Shown here: positions 25,465-33,941 of the stretch, piece after piece
How positions within the stretch are numbered: the first letter of the stretch is position 1
How the letters are laid out: every line of letters starts with the position of its first letter
Origin: an uncultured Latescibacterota bacterium
GTDB taxonomy: Bacteria > Latescibacterota > UBA2968
DNA length: 64,000 bases
Direction of reading: 5' to 3'
Assembly (NCBI GenBank): GCA_951812755.1
Contig: OX638329.1
Span: forward strand, 6,439,107-6,503,106
Translations under genes and position numbers: made by a program
The notes under the pieces: model-generated
Database searches by the model: none
Seen by the model: the letters and a program-made list of their open reading frames with translations, nothing else
What the model was told of the DNA's origin: nothing

Positions 25465-27423
25465 TCACTCCATTACAAATTGAATATCATCCGCCCAGGG
25501 ATCTACCCGCGTCAGGCGCACGCTTATGAGTTCACCCGCGCTGATTTGTCCAGATAGGCGCATGTCAACTTGTAAAGCGTAGTCCAGGACTTCGATCCGG
25601 GCGCGCTGGTCCCAGATATTTAGCACGAGTGCGTCAAATACCTGTCCTCTGTGTTGCGAGAGATGGTGGAATATCCAGTAGCGCTCTCGTCGCTGCTCCA
25701 GGCGATTGATCAGGCGGAGGCGTTCTTCGACGTAGGCACAGAGTTCCGTCAGGTCGTCCAGAGAATAGGGCAAGGCTTTATTGTCGATGATGGCGACGAG
25801 TTGTCGCTGTGATATCAGGTCCAGAAATCGCCTCAAGGGAGATGTGGTCTGGCAATAGGGTTCTACCCCCAGGCCACCGTGCAGGCCGGGTTGTAGTGAG
25901 ATTGCCGCTGCGCGCATGCGCGTCAATACCCGATACCTGTGCAATAGCTCGATGTCCGTGGGTTCTAAGTCGGAGAGGTCGGGTGCGTTTTGCACGCGAA
26001 AGATCGCGGGCGCGTTTTGCTCAACACACAATTTTGCGGCTTCGACATTGGCTTTGACCATCAGTTCGCTGACCAGCAAATCGGCACTGGAGTCGCGTTT
26101 TTTTATTTCGATATTTACGGTTCCGTCGGTCGAGATATTCACGCGGCGATCAATTTGATTAACTGCCACAGCACCGGCTTCTACGCGGTGTATCAAAAGC
26201 GTTTCTGCCGCGTCAAATAGGGCCGATAACATCGCGTGCTGGGGGTGCGTTATGTCGTCGAGTATTGCGTCTGCCTCGTCATAACTCAGTTTTTCGCAAC
26301 ACCGGATGATGGAAAGTGTCCAGGTCGGCGTTTCCATTATGCCATCTGGTCCCACATCCCACAGGAGGCTGACGGCCAACCGATTTTCATGCGGGATAAG
26401 ACTGCCCAGGTTTTCCGATAAGACGGGCGGCAACATGGGGTATTTTGCCTCTGGCAAGTATAGGCTTGCGCCGCGGTTTCTGGCTTCTTCATCGAGAGCT
26501 GAATGCGCGGGGATCAGTGTGGAGACATCGGTAATATGCACGCCGACTTGATAGCTGCCGTCTTCTCGAAATTGAACCGATACCGCATCGTCCATGTCTG
26601 TTGTCGATGCGTCGTCAATGGTTACGGCATCCAGATATGTCAGGTCCTGGCGGTGCGCAAGTTGCGATCCGTTGTACATGGCTTGAATCGCGTCTGCTTC
26701 TTTGATCAACAGGTCGGGAAAATTCAGAGGTATATCTTCGCGCATCAATTCGACAAAGGCATGCTGGTCCAGTATGCCTTCGGCAACTAAGCGATCAAAG
26801 GCCTTGCGCGCAGAGATGGTCTCGCCGGCCATGCGTTCCAGCCAGTGTGCATATTTGCTCTGGTTGCCGTATATTGCGACGTCTTTTAGCCGGTCGATCC
26901 AGTCGTCTTTGCCGGTGCCCTTATATTGGAGCCATCTCAAAAATGCCTCTCGCTCCGCTTCTCGCTCCTTGCCGCGGGCGACCACTTCCAGTCTGTGGCT
27001 GACCTCTGACCGATCAACTGCGCGAAATCCCCGTCCTTCGGCATCGAAATAGGTACTTGTTTCCAGTGCGACTAAAAATGCCGACAGTTGTTCCGATGTC
27101 GGCGTATGATTGTAATACAGTTCGGTCAATTCGTTCAGGTGCCAGATTTCATTTTCTTCTAAGACGAGTTCCCACAGGTCGCAAAGGTCAATGTCGGCAC
27201 TTGTGGTTTCTGCTCGATTGAGCCACGCCGCGCCAGCGGATTTGTCGTTTCCGATATGTCCGGTTGTCTGAAGAATATTTTCGAGGGGTACATTGTGAGA
27301 CGTACGCGCCGATACCGCAAATCTGGCTCTGGTGTGTGAGATGTTGACACACACACCCGCCATAAGCCGATTTCTGTAGCGGAACAAAGCTATTTCGTTT
27401 TCTTTGGGTAAGGTATAATTCAT
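25465..27423 (-). CDS. RNase II/RNB-family exoribonuclease
   Basis: 652 residues if started at the ATG at 27423; a Met at 27465 is also possible and neither has a clear ribosome-binding site. The RNB catalytic block AVTIDDASTTDMDDAVSV is at about residues 266-283, followed by GVHITDVSTLIP, YLPEAKYPMLPP and the conserved TSPLRRFLDLISQRQL. The N-terminal 180 residues are a winged-helix-like region seen in short RNB proteins rather than two clear cold-shock domains. The C-terminal S1-like barrel is present. It degrades RNA 3' to 5' in the cytoplasm. Confidence 0.88.
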   Translation of the reverse strand: MNYTLPKENEIALFRYRNRLMAGVCVNISHTRARFAVSARTSHNVPLENILQTTGHIGNDKSAGAAWLNRAETTSADIDLCDLWELVLEENEIWHLNELTELYYNHTPTSEQLSAFLVALETSTYFDAEGRGFRAVDRSEVSHRLEVVARGKEREAEREAFLRWLQYKGTGKDDWIDRLKDVAIYGNQSKYAHWLERMAGETISARKAFDRLVAEGILDQHAFVELMREDIPLNFPDLLIKEADAIQAMYNGSQLAHRQDLTYLDAVTIDDASTTDMDDAVSVQFREDGSYQVGVHITDVSTLIPAHSALDEEARNRGASLYLPEAKYPMLPPVLSENLGSLIPHENRLAVSLLWDVGPDGIMETPTWTLSIIRCCEKLSYDEADAILDDITHPQHAMLSALFDAAETLLIHRVEAGAVAVNQIDRRVNISTDGTVNIEIKKRDSSADLLVSELMVKANVEAAKLCVEQNAPAIFRVQNAPDLSDLEPTDIELLHRYRVLTRMRAAAISLQPGLHGGLGVEPYCQTTSPLRRFLDLISQRQLVAIIDNKALPYSLDDLTELCAYVEERLRLINRLEQRRERYWIFHHLSQHRGQVFDALVLNIWDQRARIEVLDYALQVDMRLSGQISAGELISVRLTRVDPWADDIQFVME

Positions 27424-27491
27424 ACACGATTTGTGTACATCAAGTAAAACGGCAGACGAATACAATCCGTCTGCCGCGAGTCAATGCATCC

Positions 27492-27929
27492 CTATATTGT
27501 GGGCAATAATGCCTCGGGATGCTTGCGCGCATCCACGTTGGTATGGATTTGCGCGATTGTCCCATCGGATGCAATGAGGTATGTCATGCGTTTGGCAGCG
27601 CGGTCCGATGCCGATTGACAAGCCCCGTAAGATAGACAGATTTCGCGTTCTGTGTCGCACAATAAGGGATATTCAAATTCCTGTGTTTTTGCAAATTTGG
27701 CGTTGGTGGCAACGCTGTCTGTGCTCACGCCCAGAATTTGTACATTTCTATCTGCGTAGTCCTGGATTCGCTCCTGGAATCCTGCACCTTCAGCCGTTCA
27801 GCCACCCGTGCTTGCTCTGGGATAAAACCAGAGTACGACGATTTTTCCGCGATAATCACTGAGTTTTACTTCACTGCCTGTGTGGTCTTTGACCAGAAAA
27901 TCAGGCGCGACATCACCAACAGCGAGCAT
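27492..27929 (-). CDS. Peroxiredoxin (Bcp/PrxQ-like) with in-frame UGA at the peroxidatic position: probable selenoprotein
   Basis: Reading from the ATG at 27929 (AGGAGG six bases upstream) gives 145 residues if the UGA at codon 44 (complement 27798-27800) is read as selenocysteine. The frame is otherwise unbroken to 27492. The N-terminus MLAVGDVAPDFLVKDHTG and VVLWFYPRASTGG-U-TAEGAGF match Bcp-type peroxiredoxins, whose motif is FYPKxxTPGCT. So the UGA sits exactly where the peroxidatic Cys belongs. The Cys five residues later in Bcp is absent. Residues 45-145 keep the thioredoxin fold with YPLLCDTE and KRMTYLIASDG. It would reduce hydroperoxides in the cytoplasm. A candidate SECIS hairpin follows the UGA. 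No sel genes are in the window. Confidence 0.8.
27764..27800 (-). promoter_or_regulatory. Candidate bacterial SECIS element after the UGA codon
   Basis: On the minus strand, 15 bases after the UGA, GGATTC (27782-27777) pairs with GAATCC (27769-27764) over the 7-base loop CAGGAGC. The loop begins 22 bases after the UGA, within the usual distance, and holds guanines. The stem is short, so this is tentative. Confidence 0.4.
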
Positions 27930-28118
27930 TATAACCTCCTGAAAAAATTGAAGTGTTGACAGACGGTGGCAATATAGGCAAACGGGATGTGTAAATCCAG
28001 TGAGAAGTAAGAAGGGGCGAAAAATCTTTCGCCCGTACTGGGAAGTAAAAGCTGAATCAAGCCTTTACCGCATTCCCTGTTCTGTGTATCTTGGAATTGA
28101 CAACTGATAACTGAGAAG

Positions 28119-28294
28119 CTGTTTTAAAATTAATACCTGATGCTACGGATGTCCGGCGTTTTGTCATGCTGAGCGTAGCCGAAGCATCTTTTCCACCTGA
28201 GTTGGTAAGAGATTCTTCGACTCCGCTGCGCTCCGCTCAGAATGACAGGGCAATAGCGCATCGCCGAGAAGGGGCAAAATGAGTTTTAAAACAG
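28119..28294. mobile_element. Dispersed element related to 22992-23145, with CTGTTTTAAAA ends
   Basis: The outer inverted repeat is CTGTTTTAAAA (28119) / TTTTAAAACAG (28284). The core TGTCATGCTGAGCGTAGC...GAGATTCTTCGACTCCGCTGCG...CAGAATGACA is an inverted relative of the core at 23020-23120. It sits 18 bp before the phosphoesterase start. The region 27930-28118 has no gene. Confidence 0.65.
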
Positions 28295-28311
28295 TCTCTG
28301 AGGATTACACA

Positions 28312-29025
28312 ATGAAAATTGCACATATTTCCGATTTCCATCTTCGCCACTATCTCGAGGGCGATAATATTAAGTGTGGGCCTGATCTCATAGCCGAAGG
28401 TGCGCGTCTTATGGCCGCGCATTCTCCCGATTTGGTCGCTATTACGGGTGATCTGGTCGATTATCCGCTCGATGCAATGGACGATCCCGATATGGTTGCG
28501 CTGGGGGAAAAAGACCTTCATCTCGTGCGCGAATGTTTTGACAGTCTTTCCTGTCCTGTTGCGTATGTGCATGGCAATCACGATCATCCCGCGTCTTTTC
28601 GCCGCGTTTTTTCCGATCAGCCTTTTGATTTTGATGTGCAGGGTTTTCGCGTGATTATTTTTTTTGATGAGGAAGGGGATCACTATGTGCCGCAGCGCGT
28701 TGGGGCAGAACGAGCGCGGTTTTACTCTGTGTTGTCAGATGGCGATCCGCGTCCGCAAATTCATTTGCAACACTATTTGATTTTTCCCGAGCACAGCGGA
28801 GGGTATCCATATAATTATGGCGATGTGGCGGAGTTGAAAGCTGCATTGCTCGCAGATTCGCGCCGCAAACTCGTGCTTAGCGGGCATTATCACGAGGGAG
28901 AGGATCTTATGTCGGAAGGCCATATATCTTTTGCGACGGCGCGTGCTTTTCGAGAGCCACCCCATCCCTTTCGCGTGTACGAGATTACGGATGCGGATAT
29001 CACACAGGCTGAGTACACTCTTTGA
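28312..29025 (+). CDS. Calcineurin-like metallophosphoesterase
   Basis: 237 residues from the ATG at 28312 (MKIAHISDFHLRH). Metal-site motifs are in order: D and H in SDFHLRH, GDLVD, GNHDHP and GHYHEG. Such enzymes hydrolyse phosphodiesters or phosphomonoesters with two metal ions; the substrate is not evident. There is no signal peptide, so cytoplasmic. A longer frame from 28279 runs through the upstream element and is not chosen. The next gene overlaps its end. Confidence 0.88.
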   Translation: MKIAHISDFHLRHYLEGDNIKCGPDLIAEGARLMAAHSPDLVAITGDLVDYPLDAMDDPDMVALGEKDLHLVRECFDSLSCPVAYVHGNHDHPASFRRVFSDQPFDFDVQGFRVIIFFDEEGDHYVPQRVGAERARFYSVLSDGDPRPQIHLQHYLIFPEHSGGYPYNYGDVAELKAALLADSRRKLVLSGHYHEGEDLMSEGHISFATARAFREPPHPFRVYEITDADITQAEYTL

Positions 29026-29612
29026 GCGGAGGATGTGTGACTTTCAAGGCGCGATATATTTTTATACTAATTGCTACAATCGTTCTGGGGATCTGCGTTT
29101 TTGTGATTTTCCAGGATTACCGAGATGCTTTTCACCGTGCCCTCAATGTGCCGCCATCTTCGCATTATGCCGATGATATTTCCAATTTGGTTACGGCGTA
29201 TCACACGCGGTCAGATGCGTCAGATATAGAGTGGATTCTTTCCGAAACTCTTGCGTCCGAACAGCCGATTCGCCGTTTGGTTTTTGCCCTTTTTCTGGTG
29301 TACACACCACAGGAAAAGCGCGTTGCGGCGTTTTTGCATTATGCGCAGTTTGGCCCCGTGCAGGGTATCGAGCGGGCTGCGCTATATCATTTTGATATTC
29401 ATCATTCCAAACTCACGGCTGGCGAGGTTTTGCTGCTGTGCGATCTGGCGCAGGGTGCTGATCTTCCGATGAATGACCCCATTGCCGCGCTGGAGCGCCG
29501 CGATGCGCTTTTGTCCGATTTGTTCACACGCGGTTTTTTGTCCCAGGCTGTTTACAGCAGCGAGTGCGACCGCGCGCTGTCCCTTTCCGTTAATCCCATA
29601 CCGGTGAAGTGA
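29022..29612 (+). CDS. Hypothetical membrane-anchored protein
   Basis: About 190 residues. A TTG at 29022 or a GTG at 29037 could start it; the GTG has GGAGG close upstream and is as likely. One N-terminal membrane helix (YIFILIATIVLGICVFVIF) is followed by a helical extracytoplasmic domain with TPR-like leucine and alanine spacing. No family recognised. It overlaps the phosphoesterase gene by 4 bp, so the two are co-translated. No clear function. Confidence 0.6.
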   Translation: MSGGCVTFKARYIFILIATIVLGICVFVIFQDYRDAFHRALNVPPSSHYADDISNLVTAYHTRSDASDIEWILSETLASEQPIRRLVFALFLVYTPQEKRVAAFLHYAQFGPVQGIERAALYHFDIHHSKLTAGEVLLLCDLAQGADLPMNDPIAALERRDALLSDLFTRGFLSQAVYSSECDRALSLSVNPIPVK

Positions 29613-29633
29613 CCACAGAGGCGAAAGAACAAA

Positions 29634-30209
29634 ATGTCAAAAACAGAATGGTGTGTAAAACTCGATTATGCGAAAACAATTGCCGATCCATTGCGCCGTC
29701 GTCTCTATGTTTGCGCGCTTGTGACCGCAGCATTGCCACAAGCGAAAAAGTTGCCTTATGTCATTGTTGGTGGCAATGCCCTGGAGTTCTATACGCTTGG
29801 TGCTTATGCCACTGTGGATGTCGTTCTCGTGAGTGAAAGGCGAACCGAAATTGGCAATTTGTTGGCAAGCTGGGGGTTTGACCAGACGGGCAGGCATTGG
29901 CATCATGTGGGGCTGGATATTGCGATTGAGATTCCCGATAATATCCTCGCGGGATCTGAAGATAAGGTGACACGGGTCGAGATTGAGGATTTGACTGTCT
30001 ATATCATCGGTGTGGAAGATCTCATTATTGATCGGTTGGGTGCTTATGTCCATTGAGAGTCAACCGATGATGGAAATTGGGCGCAGGAACTCATGGTACT
30101 ATACCAGCAAGATATTGATTGGACATATCTCAAAACCCGCGCGCAAGCTGAAGGCGTGCTGGAGGCATTGATTGCGTTCAGAAATCAGGCGGAGGAGGAC
30201 AGGGGTTGA
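29634..30209 (+). pseudogene. Nucleotidyltransferase-like gene interrupted by one UGA codon
   Basis: The frame opens at ATG 29634 and stops at TGA 30054-30056 after 140 residues, but continues in frame for 51 more codons to TGA 30209. Residues 43-95 (VIVGGNALEFYTLGAYATVDV) resemble the minimal nucleotidyltransferase fold, with its usual DxD weakened. At the stop the text reads AYVH-stop-ESTDD, where relatives have Trp (HWxSxxD), so TGG has become TGA. The reading frame after the stop is well kept and its end overlaps the start of the next gene, so the mutation is recent. The short form may still fold. Confidence 0.6.
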
Positions 30210-30436
30210 AAACTGTAAATTTTGATCAACACGTTCGAGAGATACGACCGCGTGCGCGACGCTATCAACTCGAGCAACGTATGCAGCGACGCCAGCGCCT
30301 ACCCCGTCGTCGTCCTCGAGATGAGGAGGCACGTCGGAGTCTGATTCAATTGGCGTTGAAACGCCGGGCGCAGTGGTTGGAAGACGGTAGATTAGAAAAA
30401 ATTGGTCCCAGACACTATCGCTTGCGTCTCGATTGA
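30206..30436 (+). CDS. Small arginine-rich protein
   Basis: 76 residues from a TTG at 30206 that overlaps the stop of the nucleotidyltransferase frame (TTGA), with GGAGGAGGA just upstream. It is extremely basic (RPRARRYQLEQRMQRRQRL), so it may bind RNA or DNA. The coupling to a nucleotidyltransferase-like gene resembles small toxin-antitoxin pairs, but no family is recognised. Confidence 0.5.
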   Translation: MKTVNFDQHVREIRPRARRYQLEQRMQRRQRLPRRRPRDEEARRSLIQLALKRRAQWLEDGRLEKIGPRHYRLRLD

Positions 30437-30500
30437 AACAATAACACGCATGCCAATAAGACATCACATAGAATCTGGCGATGCGTATCTTCGCGGTTAC

Positions 30501-31889
30501 ATGGATCGCCGCAGGTTTTTGGTCGGCGCAACGCATTTTGCGGTGGGTATGGCTTTGTTGGTTGATCCCGTTTCCCGCGACGCGCTTGCACAACAGGTGA
30601 ATAGGAATGAGAGGCGAGTGATGAATAGCGATACGCAGTCCTGGACGTGTAATTTTCTGGCGGGTCGCATTGGTTCCGCAGATCCGCTTGCCAGAGGTAC
30701 GGAGATTGTGCATATCGAAGCGCATAAGGGACGGCTTTATGCCGGAAATGGCTATTGGATGGATAATCCTTATACCGCGATACCCTGGGCACAGGTTCTC
30801 GCGGTTGATTCACCGTCTGATAAGTGGCGTATAGACTACAGTCTGGGGGCGTCGCATCTTCGGGTTACTGCGCTGAGGTCGGTGGTTTTTGAGACGGATG
30901 ACTTGGGCAATTCCCTGTCCGAGAAAGTGAATCTTTTGCTCGCTGGTTCTGATCGGCGCAGGGGCGTTCGCGGGATGGGCGAGTCGAATATTTTTACGCG
31001 AGACGATGATAGCGGATCATGGGTCAGGACTACGCTTCAGTCCGGGCGGGGATACCGGCGCATGGTGCGCGCATTTTTTGTTCATCGCGATCGCGTGACG
31101 GGAGTGGATCGCATTTTTGTTTCTGCGGGACAATTGGGGATTTATTCGGGGGTGTATGATCCGGCTCAGTCGGGGAAGATTCGATGGGATGAGACGTCCG
31201 AGTTTGGGCCGATTAAAGCGCGTCCTATGTCTTTTGCAGAGGCAAATGGCGTTTTGTACGCTTCGGTTGGGACGTCGGTTTATCGCCGCGTGGATGGGCA
31301 GGCGCCTGTTTGGGGAGAGGTGTACACGGATGATACGCCGTATAGTTTTGAACAGGCTGGTATCCGCGGTCTGACGGCGGTTCCGTCTCCGGCAGGTGAA
31401 GGGGATTCTTTGCTGTTTTCTCACACGAATCGCATTATTCGCATGGATCCAAAAGAAAATTATGCAGCGACTGTTGAGTTGAAGATCGATGCGTTGCTCA
31501 ATAAGGCGTGGCGGCGTTCTATCAGGGGCCGGAGCATTATTGCCGCGTACAGCGATATGGTGCCTGTTACCGATCCTGCGACTGGGCAGACCGTTCATTT
31601 AATGGGTGTTCAGTCAAAGGTGAATGGGGGACAGACTTTTGGGGAGTGGTATCCGGGCGCGGCATATTTGATCCGATATCCCGATTTGAACTATCGGATC
31701 AAGGAGGTGAATGGGCGATGGAAACCCGGTGATCCGTTTCTGGTGGCGATACGCACGATTGCGTTGTCGCCTTTTTCTGAGGATGTGGGTCAATATCTCT
31801 ATTTTGGCGGTTTTGATGCAAATTTCCTCGATGCTCACGATACGGCGTGGATTTACCGCGCGCATGTGGATACGGTTTTGGAGCTTTAG
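30501..31889 (+). CDS. Tat-exported protein of unknown function, probably beta-rich
   Basis: 462 residues from the ATG at 30501, chosen because it gives a compact twin-arginine signal (MDRRRFLVGATHFAVGMALL, cleavage near DALAQQ). An ATG at 30450 would add 17 residues. The mature part has repeated short strands and loops typical of propeller-like proteins (RLYAGNGYW, VLYASVGTSVYRR, LLFSHTNRIIRMD). Tat export implies folding or cofactor loading before secretion. No catalytic motif recognised. A truncated ankyrin-like frame begins at the next base after its stop. Confidence 0.65.
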   Translation: MDRRRFLVGATHFAVGMALLVDPVSRDALAQQVNRNERRVMNSDTQSWTCNFLAGRIGSADPLARGTEIVHIEAHKGRLYAGNGYWMDNPYTAIPWAQVLAVDSPSDKWRIDYSLGASHLRVTALRSVVFETDDLGNSLSEKVNLLLAGSDRRRGVRGMGESNIFTRDDDSGSWVRTTLQSGRGYRRMVRAFFVHRDRVTGVDRIFVSAGQLGIYSGVYDPAQSGKIRWDETSEFGPIKARPMSFAEANGVLYASVGTSVYRRVDGQAPVWGEVYTDDTPYSFEQAGIRGLTAVPSPAGEGDSLLFSHTNRIIRMDPKENYAATVELKIDALLNKAWRRSIRGRSIIAAYSDMVPVTDPATGQTVHLMGVQSKVNGGQTFGEWYPGAAYLIRYPDLNYRIKEVNGRWKPGDPFLVAIRTIALSPFSEDVGQYLYFGGFDANFLDAHDTAWIYRAHVDTVLEL

Positions 31890-32060
31890 ATGTCACTGCT
31901 TACGGGTAAGGTCAGTAATTTTTTGAAGATAGGTGTTGCGGCTGCTGGTCGCGGCGATTTGGAGACTGTGCAGTTGGTGCTGGCAGAGAGGCCAGACTGG
32001 TTGTTGCGCGTTAGTCCTTCTACTAACGTTGACCGTAGCCTGGTAGTGTTAGAAAATTGA
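31890..32060 (+). pseudogene. Ankyrin-repeat-like gene fragment
   Basis: A 56-residue frame whose ATG follows directly on the preceding TAG. KIGVAAAGRGDLETVQLVLAERPDWL is a good match to the start of an ankyrin repeat (aAxxGdxxxVxxLL). The frame ends at 32060 in the second half of the repeat, so it is probably the truncated stub of a longer gene. Confidence 0.4.
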
Positions 32061-32156
32061 GTTGTCATACTTCATAAAAAGGTATATCATTCTTTTAAAA
32101 ATGAACAAAAAATCCAGAGTTTTTGTGCCAACAGACAAGATTCCAAAGGAGATATC

Positions 32157-32507
32157 ATGTCTGTCATAGATCGTAAAACTTCAACGCCAGTGTGGCGCAT
32201 AAACAAGCGCAATCGTATCAAGCGACTCATTGGGCGATGGTGGGGGTGCGTCAACAAGGAGGAGGCAACAATTCTAAAATATGTCTATTGGGTTTCTGAT
32301 TCCTGGTATTTGGGATATCTTGTAGATTATTCAGATTATTGGACACAGGGCGAAACTCTGGAAGAACTGGAAGATAATCTGGCTGATATTTATAGTGAAC
32401 TTGATAATCCCGAGTTGTTTTCAAGTGATAGTACCCATAATGACTTTCCGCTTGATGATGTTCCCGAAAATCATCAAACTGCTCAACTGTTGATTATCGA
32501 AAAGTAA
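32157..32507 (+). CDS. hicB: HicB-like antitoxin
   Basis: 116 residues with AAGGAG before the ATG. After a basic 38-residue lead, the HicB pattern appears: YVYWVSDSWYLGYLVDYSDYWTQGETLEELEDNLADIYSEL. It should bind and neutralise the HicA toxin and repress its own operon. The toxin gene follows after 5 bp. Antitoxin first is the less common order but is also seen at 59864-60533 here. Confidence 0.85.
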   Translation: MSVIDRKTSTPVWRINKRNRIKRLIGRWWGCVNKEEATILKYVYWVSDSWYLGYLVDYSDYWTQGETLEELEDNLADIYSELDNPELFSSDSTHNDFPLDDVPENHQTAQLLIIEK

Positions 32508-32512
32508 ATTCC

Positions 32513-32689
32513 ATGAAAAAACGAGATTTAATACGAGAACTCAAGAACATGGGTTGCGTATTTGTCCGTCATGGAAGTAAACACGACTGGTATAAAAACC
32601 CTGAAACAAACAAAGGTTGCCCTGTTCCTCGTCATAACGAAATTAAAGAAGGGACAGCAAGGCGTATCATCAAGATTCTTTCTTCGTAA
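32513..32689 (+). CDS. hicA: HicA-like mRNA interferase toxin
   Basis: 58 residues. MKKRDLIRELKNMGCVFVRHGSKHDWYKNP, then VPRHNEIKEGTARRIIKIL, matches the double-stranded-RNA-binding HicA fold. The catalytic His is in VRHGSKHDW. It cleaves mRNA when free of HicB. It follows hicB by 5 bp in one operon. Confidence 0.88.
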   Translation: MKKRDLIRELKNMGCVFVRHGSKHDWYKNPETNKGCPVPRHNEIKEGTARRIIKILSS

Positions 32690-32771
32690 TCAAAAATGGG
32701 CTTATTCTATTTGGGATAGGCCCATTTTTGCAACATTCTTTCTTTGTAATTATTTAGGTTCTTGTGGTCGC

Positions 32772-32882
32772 GTAGGAGGGAAATCCTTTTCCCGACCTTG
32801 ATCGCGGCAAGGATGCCGCTCCTACAGCATCCTTTTGTGATTTTTGTGCATTTGAACTGGCCTGAGAGACGGCCAGTTGTAC
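32772..32882. repeat. Cluster of dispersed repeats (GTAGGAG and AACTGGCC families)
   Basis: GTAGGAGGGAAATCCTTTTC at 32772 and GATCGCGGCAAGGATGCCGC at 32800 form a unit bounded by GTAGGAG / CTCCTAC; both parts recur near 45332-45393. An AACTGGCC / GGCCAGTT hairpin follows at 32854-32882 (copy of 4572). No gene is seen in 32690-33021. Confidence 0.7.
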
Positions 32883-33021
32883 CCCGCTTGTGGCTATTCT
32901 TTCAAATGACCTAAACAGTTACCAAAAATCAATACAAAATGAAATACATAATAATAGGTCCTGTGCCTGAGTGTTTCTTAAATAATTTCCAATAATAGAC
33001 GACCCAGTTCGTTCATTTCAA

Positions 33022-33711
33022 TTACGACTTTCTCCGTAAGAATGGAATAAAAAGCACGTAAAATAACACCAGAGCCACACCATCGATGAACAGGAGATAC
33101 CACGGCCACGGCAAAAAGAAAAAAGGCGATTTTGTAACGGGTGGTTGGCAGAGGAACATATAATTGCTCCCCAGCATCAAATTGACGCCGATCAAAACAA
33201 TAGCCAGAACATTGAGCAAAACAAAAACGCGCAAAACCGATCTGCCTGTCGGTCGCATGCCCAGACCCCACGTGGCGAACAGCGCAGCAGCGACAATACC
33301 GCCATGCGCGATAAAATATTGAAAAAAGCGATACTGCGGATACCCGATATCAAGCTGAGGCGTCACAACCGCATTCGTCGCGCCGACAAGTCCCCAGAAA
33401 TAGGCAATCTCGTAAGCCGTCTGCCGCCGAAAAACGAGCATAGCGACAACCGCAAAAACAGTAATACCGCACACATGCAACGGCATATACTCCCGCACGA
33501 ACTCATGCACCCCAACCGTCGCTATGCGATAGCTCCAATTCAGCCCCTCGTTGACCGCGATCACCCCCGCAAACCCATAGCAGATCGCCTGAGTCGCCCT
33601 CTCCGAATCCAGCCACCTGACAACAAGCGTCAAAACAATCGGCGCAGCGAGTATCACGCCCATCGCGACAACATGGGCAAAACCAAAAAACTCAAACTGG
33701 CTTGAAGGCAT
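33022..33711 (-). CDS. TIGR02206/YwaF-like integral membrane protein
   Basis: 229 residues from the ATG at 33711, which has GGAGA six bases upstream. About seven membrane helices are visible. The motifs MPLHVCGITVF, FWGLVGATNAVVTPQL and FFQYFIAHGG are characteristic of the TIGR02206 membrane family, whose role is unknown. Stand-alone gene between repeat clusters. Confidence 0.82.
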   Translation of the reverse strand: MPSSQFEFFGFAHVVAMGVILAAPIVLTLVVRWLDSERATQAICYGFAGVIAVNEGLNWSYRIATVGVHEFVREYMPLHVCGITVFAVVAMLVFRRQTAYEIAYFWGLVGATNAVVTPQLDIGYPQYRFFQYFIAHGGIVAAALFATWGLGMRPTGRSVLRVFVLLNVLAIVLIGVNLMLGSNYMFLCQPPVTKSPFFFLPWPWYLLFIDGVALVLFYVLFIPFLRRKS

Positions 33712-33753
33712 TATTTCTCCATGCGATAACAATCAAAATCAACAGCAAAACCA

Positions 33754-33785
33754 CTGGATCGCGGCTAACAGCACGCCGCGATGAC
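33754..33785. repeat. REP-like palindrome (CGCGGC...GCCGCG)
   Basis: CTGGATCGCGGCTAACAGCA then CGCCGCGATGAC. Same family as the hairpin inside the tandem units at 188-590 and the copy at 42927-42958. It lies in the spacer 33712-33941, which has no gene. Confidence 0.75.
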
Positions 33786-33941
33786 GACTCTGTTGTTAGG
33801 CGTGAATTAAAGTAAAAAATTTAACCATTAAGCCACTTTTCTTCAAAATATGAAAAAAATCAACCACCATTAAAACTTTTCGCCCCAACCAAACGTCTTG
33901 AAAGGTGAACATCACACAAAACACCAAAATAGGTCCACTGA

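Noticed and set aside
30054-30056. Selenocysteine at the UGA of the nucleotidyltransferase-like gene
   Set aside because: The position is Trp rather than Cys in relatives as I recall them, and I see no obvious hairpin after it, so a nonsense mutation is more likely.
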